Shown here in pieces: positions 5,534-9,618 of a DNA stretch of 9,618 nucleotides (position 1 is the stretch's first letter; each line of letters begins with the position of its first letter). Source of the DNA: an uncultured archaeon. GTDB taxonomy: Archaea; Thermoproteota; Nitrososphaeria; Nitrososphaerales; CALBXV01. Below the pieces are notes generated by a model, which was not told where the DNA came from, searched no databases, and worked only from the letters and a program-made list of their open reading frames with translations. The position numbers were made by a program, and so were the translations under genes. The stretch is taken from positions 1 to 9,618 of the forward strand of contig CALBXV010000567.1 of NCBI GenBank assembly GCA_937890045.1, written 5' to 3'.

Positions 5534-5563
5534 ATTATATAATAAGTGTACTAGCGGTTTCAA
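5534..5563 (-). promoter_or_regulatory. Sigma70-like promoter candidate before the small membrane protein
   Basis: On the minus strand TTGAAA (5558-5563) and TATAAT (5534-5539) are separated by 18 bases. The -10 box is a perfect consensus and the -35 has five of six bases. The expected start of transcription, about seven bases after the -10 box, lies two or three bases before the ATG at 5525. In AT-rich DNA such matches arise by chance, but this one sits in one of the few true intergenic gaps. Confidence 0.45.
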
Positions 5564-5982
5564 CTAGTTCTTGTAATTTTTTGTAATCTGTCAATTTGTG
5601 ATTGAATAATGGCTCTCCGATTGGGCCAGTAAATATATTCTTTTTCTTCGTTCTTCATTAGATTTTGTAATAAAGGTAGAATGAGTTTTTCACAATCTAT
5701 CAATCTATCTTTGAAGTCTAATTCTTTCTTTGTGTCTATTGCTACTAGATTGTCTTTGTGATCGTCAAGTTCACCTAGTGCATTACTAATTAATTTCTGT
5801 AGTAAGTCAACCTTACCATCTAAATCTTCTATTTGAGCTGAGTTGGCTTGACCTGCAGATGATGCAGCAACTGCTTTTAGTTGATCAGCGACTTCTTTAC
5901 CAATACTAGCATCTTCGCCAGTCTTAGTTTTTAGTTCGTCTTGATCTACCGCCGTAAATCCGAAATCGTTAATCTCAGCCAT
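5560..5982 (-). CDS. Conserved phage hypothetical protein, 140 residues
   Basis: The acidic N-terminus (MAEINDFGFTAVDQDEL) is followed by helices, with a likely coiled-coil stretch from about residue 50 to 90 (IEDLDGKVDLLQKLISNAL). The C-terminal block YIYWPNRRAIIQSQIDRLQKI is characteristic: marine T4-like phages carry small proteins ending with a similar WPNR...K(I/L) segment. The function is unknown. The ATG overlaps the upstream gene by 8 bases and has a strong ribosome site (AAGAGGA). Confidence in the gene is high; confidence in any function is nil. Confidence 0.82.
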   Translation of the reverse strand: MAEINDFGFTAVDQDELKTKTGEDASIGKEVADQLKAVAASSAGQANSAQIEDLDGKVDLLQKLISNALGELDDHKDNLVAIDTKKELDFKDRLIDCEKLILPLLQNLMKNEEKEYIYWPNRRAIIQSQIDRLQKITRTS

Positions 5983-6202
5983 GTTGTGTCCTCTTAACTA
6001 TTGTTATACCTCGTCTTACAAGTTCTTTTCTAATCTTCACTTTAACTTTAGGTTTAGTATTGGGTTTGTTTAATTCTTCAAATAATTCTGTTTGAGAAAT
6101 GCCTTTAATATAATAGTGTTCAGGCTCCCAACGATTTGTTGATCGGCCTGTATCAGGATTTTTAATCCATCGTCTTCCACTGGGTCTTAATTTTGTTGGC
6201 AT
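5975..6202 (-). CDS. Small basic conserved phage protein, 75 residues
   Basis: The product is strongly basic, starting MPTKLRPSGRRWIKNPDTG and ending in KVKIRKELVRRGITIV. The pattern of MPTKL, a central EHYYIKGIS segment and a closing ELVRRGI helix recurs in small proteins of marine T4-like phages. The charge would suit nucleic-acid binding, but no fold is recognised. There is no clear ribosome site before the ATG. The upstream 91-base gap holds a stem-loop (6230-6279). Confidence 0.72.
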   Translation of the reverse strand: MPTKLRPSGRRWIKNPDTGRSTNRWEPEHYYIKGISQTELFEELNKPNTKPKVKVKIRKELVRRGITIVKRTQHG

Positions 6203-6219
6203 TGTACATATTGTCTATT

Positions 6220-6279
6220 AAAAGATCAAGGGGTGTTAGTTCGCCGAGAAATCGGCACAATCTTAATACTTCACTCCCC
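6220..6279 (-). terminator. Stem-loop with U-rich tail, possible terminator or processing signal
   Basis: In the minus direction GGGGAGTG (6272-6279) can pair with CACCCC (6230-6235) if an AG bulge is allowed. Within it lies a perfect five-base hairpin, GCCGA and TCGGC (6243-6256). The stem is followed by TTGATCTTTT (6220-6229). It follows the 6294-6524 gene in the reading direction, so it could end or trim that message. On the plus strand the inner hairpin has a GAAA tetraloop. The outer stem is imperfect, so confidence is modest. Confidence 0.4.
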
Positions 6280-6293
6280 TCTCACTTATAAGC

Positions 6294-6524
6294 TTATTCG
6301 TCAGAGTCAGTATCTACAGCTGGTTCTTCTTCAACTTGTGGAGTGGCTACTGCACCAGGTGCTGGAGCATCTCCTTGTTGTTCTTGAATCTCAGCTAAGA
6401 AAGTCTCTCTTAAACGACCAACTCCGGCAAGTTCTTCACCTCTAAATGCACCTCTTTGTGAGCATACATCTATAATTGAAACTGCGCCAGCCAAGTCTTG
6501 AGCTGTTACTATTTTTACTTCCAT
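6294..6524 (-). CDS. Small acidic-tailed conserved phage protein, 76 residues
   Basis: The N-terminal half (VTAQDLAGAVSIIDVCSQRG, then AFRGEELAGVGRLRETF) looks like a compact helical unit seen in small proteins of marine T4-like phages, where a GAF.GEE(L/M) motif recurs. The C-terminal third is a low-complexity tail rich in Ala, Pro, Glu and Asp ending DTDSDE. The function is unknown; an acidic tail may mediate protein contacts. A GAGG ribosome site is well placed before the ATG. The 50 bases upstream, after the 37-residue gene, show no sure promoter. A perfect palindrome ATAAGCTTAT spans its stop codon. Confidence 0.78.
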   Translation of the reverse strand: MEVKIVTAQDLAGAVSIIDVCSQRGAFRGEELAGVGRLRETFLAEIQEQQGDAPAPGAVATPQVEEEPAVDTDSDE

Positions 6525-6574
6525 TATATATTCCTCATAATGTTGTTAAACTAATAAAATAAATAGAACAATTT

Positions 6575-6688
6575 CTATTCATCACTATATAGTTTCTCAT
6601 GCTTTCGCGGATTTGTCAAGGTTTTATTTTGACGATGCCACGCAAGTCTTCTTTTTCGTATTAGTCTTGCATTAGAACTTCTTCTCAT
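6575..6688 (-). CDS. Very small basic protein, 37 residues
   Basis: A short frame begins with an ATG that overlaps the preceding stop as ATGA and ends with TAG at 6575-6577. The product starts MRRSSNARLIRKRRLAWHRQ and ends EKLYSDE. It is rich in Arg and Lys, with an aromatic C-terminal end. The ATGA coupling, which recurs at three other junctions of this block, supports a real gene despite the size. It fills most of what would otherwise be a 160-base gap. The charge fits binding to RNA or DNA, but no family is recognised. Confidence 0.62.
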   Translation of the reverse strand: MRRSSNARLIRKRRLAWHRQNKTLTNPRKHEKLYSDE

Positions 6689-6999
6689 GCAGGAAACCTA
6701 GATACTGTTGTTGCTGTTTCTGGAACATCATCATCAGTCTGTTTTGTAAGTGGAGATAACTCCTCTATTGATATATCTACTGTATATCCAGAATGAACTC
6801 CTGTTCCTTTCCATGTAGAAGTTCCAGAATCCCAAAAAAAATCTATCTGTGTATTTAACATAGGATCATGTATTTTAGCAAATCCATAAGTTGGATCATA
6901 TTGCCTTATCTCTGCAATGTTTTTAACATTGTCAGTAGTGTAATAGTAAACCGTTCTTTCGGCTTCTGTTAATCCTAGTTTGTTATTTACATTAGACAT
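6685..6999 (-). CDS. Hypothetical protein, 104 residues
   Basis: The product appears soluble and beta-rich, with YYYTTDNVKNIAEIRQYD, then FAKIHDPMLNTQIDFFWDSG and a closing acidic, Thr-rich stretch (QTDDDVPETATTVSRFPA). No family is recognised. A virion or decoration role is possible from the late-promoter-like motif that overlaps its start, but this is weak. No ribosome site is visible: the ATG directly follows ATAAATACTTAT. The stop overlaps the 37-residue gene as ATGA. Confidence 0.72.
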   Translation of the reverse strand: MSNVNNKLGLTEAERTVYYYTTDNVKNIAEIRQYDPTYGFAKIHDPMLNTQIDFFWDSGTSTWKGTGVHSGYTVDISIEELSPLTKQTDDDVPETATTVSRFPA

Positions 7000-7011
7000 A
7001 TAAGTATTTAT
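6999..7011 (-). promoter_or_regulatory. Late promoter candidate overlapping the start of the 104-residue gene
   Basis: The minus strand reads ATAAATACTTATA, identical over 13 bases to 874-886, preceded by A rather than the T of the TATAAATA core. With T4 spacing the transcript would begin at or one base before the ATG at 6999, giving a leaderless message. The motif overlaps the stop codon of the gene before it. Confidence 0.4.
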
Positions 7012-7472
7012 TCAGTTAAAGTGTTTGATTTGGGTAACCAATCAGGAAAAGTTTCAAGCATTAATGCTCTACTAAATCCTGGTATCTTCTTACTTACTAC
7101 TGACATAAGAAGTTTAGCTTCTGATACATGAACTGATCTAAGAATGTTTAAATAAACCTCTTCTCTTTTAGATTGTTTTATATCAGGCCCACCTTTTACA
7201 AGATATTGAAATTGCCTGTATGCTCTAATCAATCTATCGTCAGCTAAATCAACTGCTGGCACATCAGAAAACTGCACACCTTCTGGTAATGGTCCGTCAG
7301 GGATTAACCAAACTATTGCAGGATGATATGCTCCTTTGACTATATGTTCTAAATCTTTTCTATGACTGTATTGAGATAGAAATTCTACTTTGTCCTTTTT
7401 GGCCTTTAGTTTAGATGCTTCCGAAAAGATTTCGGCGACGCTTGCATCATTAGGCATTTTTGGTAATGGCAT
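7008..7472 (-). CDS. DUF6433-like conserved T4-like phage protein
   Basis: The 154-residue product begins with VAEIFSEASKLKAKKDKVEFLSQY, then RKDLEHIVKGAYHPAIVWLIPDG, the pattern of a helical family found across T4-like phages and labelled DUF6433. In that family an N-terminal helix of the form (A/S)xxAKxKxEKxxxL precedes a DLxxILRGAF-type segment and a LPDGxPP motif, here LIPDGPLPEG. The family function is not known to me. The family name is from memory and should be tested. An AAGGTGA ribosome site lies inside the end of the upstream gene, only two bases of which separate the stop from this ATG. Confidence 0.72.
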   Translation of the reverse strand: MPLPKMPNDASVAEIFSEASKLKAKKDKVEFLSQYSHRKDLEHIVKGAYHPAIVWLIPDGPLPEGVQFSDVPAVDLADDRLIRAYRQFQYLVKGGPDIKQSKREEVYLNILRSVHVSEAKLLMSVVSKKIPGFSRALMLETFPDWLPKSNTLTE

Positions 7473-7474
7473 AA

Positions 7475-8644
7475 TTAATTCACCTTTAATATTATCATAT
7501 TATTATTAACTCGACCTGTAACTTTACTGGCCTTAGAATTTATTTCATTCATAATCTTATTTAGTACAATTTTACCCCCGCCTAAAACACGGTCTAAGAA
7601 ATATGTTGTCTTAGCTCCTAGTTTCTTGACAGCTGATGTATCTCTATCAAAATTCTTTATTGTAGTTCCCTTAACATCTAATCCACCACGATCAATAGCC
7701 TGATAGTAGCACAGCTGATTTGTCTTTGCATTGAATAAGAACAGTATGTCTGCTCCAATGATTTTACTAGGTTCTATTGAACTTACTTTGTTCTCTAAAT
7801 CTTCATCTAAGAAATTAAGTTTTTTGACTTTATCTATTGCTGATATTTGTTTGGCCTTTCTTGGTTTTCTTACAGGCTTATGATTTTCAGCATAGCGTTC
7901 TGAATCAGTTTGTATTCTTATAAGGAAATTTATGAATGCCGTCTTTTCACTTTTATTCATAAAACCATAAGCTTCTTTTAATTGTTTAGATTTACCACTT
8001 ACAGCCATTTTGACTTCATCTATTAATTCTTGATATTGTTCTGGTATCTTCTTAGCCATCATCGCAGATGCTTTATTTTCTGATAGATACTTATACATAT
8101 CGAATGGTTCTATATCCCAAACATCAATAGCATAATCAACTTCTGCTAACAGTAATTGTACTTTGTTATTGATATTCTCTTGAACTGTTTTTCTTTTCTT
8201 CTTAATATCTGAATTCAATTCTTTCCCAAGATACATATTGTAAAGATTATGAGCTTTCTTATTCCACTTCCTTAATTCTGCATGTAGATATTTTTGATAA
8301 TATACATTCCCTGTTTCACCTTCTTCTGCTTTTTTAGGAGCAGGAAATGTCAAACCCCTTTCTAGTCCAATAGCTATATAAGCTAATGTAGTTGGAACTC
8401 CCATTTTTTTAAACTTACCAGCATTCTTAAATCCAAACTTTTTAGCATAACTTGTCAATACAGACATAGACTTATTTCTATCCCACATATAATTATACCA
8501 ATTGAAGTAGTCATGTATTGAATGATCTTCAAAATAATCTACATCAGGTTCTGGTCCATAATGTATATCATCTAAAGATTTTCTTTCAGCTCTAGTCTTT
8601 CGAACAGGTTTTCTTTTCGTTTTTGTTATTTTTCTTTTCGCCAT
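7475..8644 (-). CDS. Large conserved phage protein of unknown function, 389 residues
   Basis: The product begins with a Lys/Arg tract (about 1-23), as in proteins that contact nucleic acid, then an aromatic-rich segment (DYFNWYNYMWDRNKSMSVL, about residues 45-63). A mostly helical middle follows, with a second basic linker (KPVRKPRKAKQ). The C-terminal domain (from about 290) is beta-rich and contains ADILFLFNAKTNQLCYYQA and DVKGTTIKNFD, ending in VTGRVNNNMIILKVN. Marine T4-like phages have a protein with a NWYNYM segment and a similar ending, but no function is known to me. It could be a structural or DNA-associated protein. The ATG overlaps the upstream gene by 19 bases. Confidence 0.8.
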   Translation of the reverse strand: MAKRKITKTKRKPVRKTRAERKSLDDIHYGPEPDVDYFEDHSIHDYFNWYNYMWDRNKSMSVLTSYAKKFGFKNAGKFKKMGVPTTLAYIAIGLERGLTFPAPKKAEEGETGNVYYQKYLHAELRKWNKKAHNLYNMYLGKELNSDIKKKRKTVQENINNKVQLLLAEVDYAIDVWDIEPFDMYKYLSENKASAMMAKKIPEQYQELIDEVKMAVSGKSKQLKEAYGFMNKSEKTAFINFLIRIQTDSERYAENHKPVRKPRKAKQISAIDKVKKLNFLDEDLENKVSSIEPSKIIGADILFLFNAKTNQLCYYQAIDRGGLDVKGTTIKNFDRDTSAVKKLGAKTTYFLDRVLGGGKIVLNKIMNEINSKASKVTGRVNNNMIILKVN

Positions 8645-8943
8645 ATTAATTTATTTATAAATCTGTTTTTTCTACCATAACTTTTTATCTTATGTAATTC
8701 TTCTTGAAGTTGAATATCGTTCAAACAACCCTTAACATCATACAGTCCCATATCAAAACCTTCGTCTTGTAACATCAGTCCAAATCTTAATGGAGCGATC
8801 TCCCAAAGGCCTTCTTTACCACCAGAAGATGTTTCTTTTCTACATATAACTGATGCACTCCAACCATTATCAAAATGATAATGTCTTTGAATTCCGTCAG
8901 GAAGCCATTCTGTTTCATCTGGTAAAATCATTTTCTTAAACAT
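8626..8943 (-). CDS. Hypothetical protein, 105 residues
   Basis: The product has a beta-rich centre with HYHFDNGWSASVICRK and GLWEIAPLRFG, then a glycine-led turn and a basic helical C-terminus (KIKSYGRKNRFINKLIWRKEK). No family is recognised. An AGGA ribosome site seven bases upstream supports the first ATG (8943) over a second at codon 5. It overlaps the upstream membrane-protein gene by 8 bases and the downstream large gene by 19. Confidence 0.75.
   Translation of the reverse strand: MFKKMILPDETEWLPDGIQRHYHFDNGWSASVICRKETSSGGKEGLWEIAPLRFGLMLQDEGFDMGLYDVKGCLNDIQLQEELHKIKSYGRKNRFINKLIWRKEK
8652..8659 (-). promoter_or_regulatory. TATAAATA match upstream of the 389-residue gene
   Basis: An exact TATAAATA lies inside the end of the 105-residue gene, eight bases upstream of the ATG at 8644. 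It lacks the CTTATA extension shared by the other two sites, and one or two such octamers are expected by chance in DNA this AT-rich. It is recorded as a weak candidate. Confidence 0.25.
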
Positions 8944-9232
8944 AATTTAGTCCTATGATAAATCCGTAAAGTAAAATTAATGTGGCCACTGCATTGAGTG
9001 ATATAAGTGATTTATCTTTCCACATAATTCCTACTACCATCCAACCTATAGCTCCAATCAATGATACAATAATATCTATAAACATAAATTGTTGTGTTGT
9101 TCTGAGTGTCATCCCTGTTAATATAAAAACTGTGGCAATCCACTTTATATACCAATCTACTGGTTTATGTTTAAACTGATAATGTTCTGCTATTTCACCA
9201 GGTGGTAATATAGTTTTCTTGTCTTTTTTCAT
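8936..9232 (-). CDS. Small membrane protein with three predicted helices
   Basis: The 98-residue product has a short charged N-terminus and three hydrophobic segments at about 28-44 (WYIKWIATVFILTGMTL), 50-70 (FIDIIVSLIGAIGWMVVGIM) and 76-97. The second and third are joined by WKDKSLISLNA. The KWIAT(V/I)FILTG start, the W.VVGI(M/L)WKDK(S/A)L loop and the final short helix match a small membrane protein type common in marine T4-like phages (possibly DUF6552, from memory). The function is unknown; it may act in the host inner membrane. The start overlaps the HNH stop as ATGA. Confidence 0.78.
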   Translation of the reverse strand: MKKDKKTILPPGEIAEHYQFKHKPVDWYIKWIATVFILTGMTLRTTQQFMFIDIIVSLIGAIGWMVVGIMWKDKSLISLNAVATLILLYGFIIGLNYV

Positions 9233-9597
9233 TTATATCTTGTTTGTTTTTTAAAATCTCCAGCCTGTCTGCCTTTTTCTTTATGGCAACATTGACAAAG
9301 TTCCTGTAAATTACTTGGATCATTATTTGTCTTATCACCGTCTTTATGATCAATTTCTGTTGTTGAAGTTCTTATTGCCCAAGGAGCTTTATCATAATCC
9401 ATCGGACAAGGATATCCTAAATGACTATCGGCATTAGAACATATTCCTGTTTTCCAAGGTGTGACTCCTTCAGCCAATGTTCCATCACCATAACCTGCTC
9501 GATGGCATCTACTACAATGACTTCTATATCTGTTTCCAACGGCATGACAAAGTTTATCACAGCCATAATTAATACAAGTTGGTCTTTTATATGTCAT
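9229..9597 (-). CDS. HNH endonuclease
   Basis: The 122-residue product has the HNH signature: E-I-D-H (81-84), where Asp83 and His84 lead the first strand, Asn96 in the loop (DPSNLQEL), and His105 in CQCCHKEKG. The CxxC pair (Cys101, Cys104) with Cys53 and Cys64, plus Cys8, Cys13 and a CSRC pair at 28-31, suggest two zinc sites that hold the fold. Such short HNH proteins are frequent in marine T4-like phages, as free-standing homing nucleases or as DNA-processing enzymes. The position at the head of a tightly coupled run, with an AAAGGA ribosome site before the ATG, favours a resident enzyme rather than a recent insertion. Confidence 0.9.
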   Translation of the reverse strand: MTYKRPTCINYGCDKLCHAVGNRYRSHCSRCHRAGYGDGTLAEGVTPWKTGICSNADSHLGYPCPMDYDKAPWAIRTSTTEIDHKDGDKTNNDPSNLQELCQCCHKEKGRQAGDFKKQTRYK

Positions 9598-9618
9598 TTC
9601 CTTTCACAAGTGGAACTA

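Noticed and set aside
6230..6279. tRNA-like fold in the 6203-6293 gap
   Set aside because: The stem-enclosed region is only 50 bases and has no anticodon or T-loop pattern.
6233..6445. Plus-strand open frame of 70 codons
   Set aside because: It lies opposite the well supported 6294-6524 gene, has low-complexity Leu/Gln content typical of antisense reading, and starts inside a stem-loop.
6555..6567. Plus-strand ATAAATA as a late promoter
   Set aside because: It points away from all genes of the region and such A/T heptamers are expected by chance here.
6584..6619. TTGACA with a TATAGT-like box on the minus strand, resembling a promoter
   Set aside because: The spacing between the boxes is 24 bases, too long for a sigma70 promoter, no good -10 lies at 16-19 bases, and the site falls inside the 37-residue gene.
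1..9618. CRISPR array or insertion sequence
   Set aside because: No regularly spaced repeats, transposase frame or terminal inverted repeats with target duplication were seen.

Overview
The window is a piece of a T4-like (straboviral or related) marine phage genome. The diagnostic evidence is a set of T4 core genes in T4 order on the minus strand: gene 33 (late-transcription co-activator), gene 59 (helicase loader) and gene 32 (single-stranded DNA-binding protein). The low GC content, tightly overlapping small genes and style of the proteins resemble cyanophages and SAR11 pelagiphages. The host cannot be proved from this window; a SAR11-type alphaproteobacterium is a reasonable guess.

Layout. 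Bases 1-706 carry, on the plus strand, the 3' end of a large protein with one hydrophobic segment, probably a virion or tape-measure-like protein. Bases 707-903 are the meeting point of two converging gene blocks. This stretch is unusually GC-rich at its left side and holds two perfect inverted repeats, a late-promoter-like motif and an open frame with no normal start codon. From 904 to 9597 all genes lie on the minus strand, so they are read from the right end of the window to the left. In that reading order they are an HNH endonuclease, a three-helix membrane protein, an unknown protein, a 389-residue conserved phage protein, a DUF6433-like protein, several small unknown proteins (one of only 37 residues), a single-pass membrane protein, a coiled-coil protein and an FmdB-like protein. 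After these come a RecB/MGME1-like nuclease, gp33, ribosomal protein bS21, gp59, a Rossmann-type MptE/DUF115-like protein and gp32.

How they work together. The left part of the block is a DNA-replication and late-transcription module. gp32 coats single strands, gp59 loads the replicative helicase onto gp32-coated forks, the PD-(D/E)XK nuclease probably processes DNA ends or flaps, and gp33 links RNA polymerase to the sliding clamp for late transcription. A phage copy of bS21 sits inside this module, coupled to gp33 and gp59 by overlapping or adjacent start and stop codons. This suggests that replication, late transcription and a change to the host ribosome are expressed together. Most junctions are ATGA, TAATG or short overlaps, consistent with long polycistronic messages and translational coupling.

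The most notable points are the bS21 gene inserted into the T4 33-59-32 order, the unexplained GC-rich convergence zone, a 13-base late-promoter-like motif found twice, and the loss of two of the four zinc ligands in gp32.
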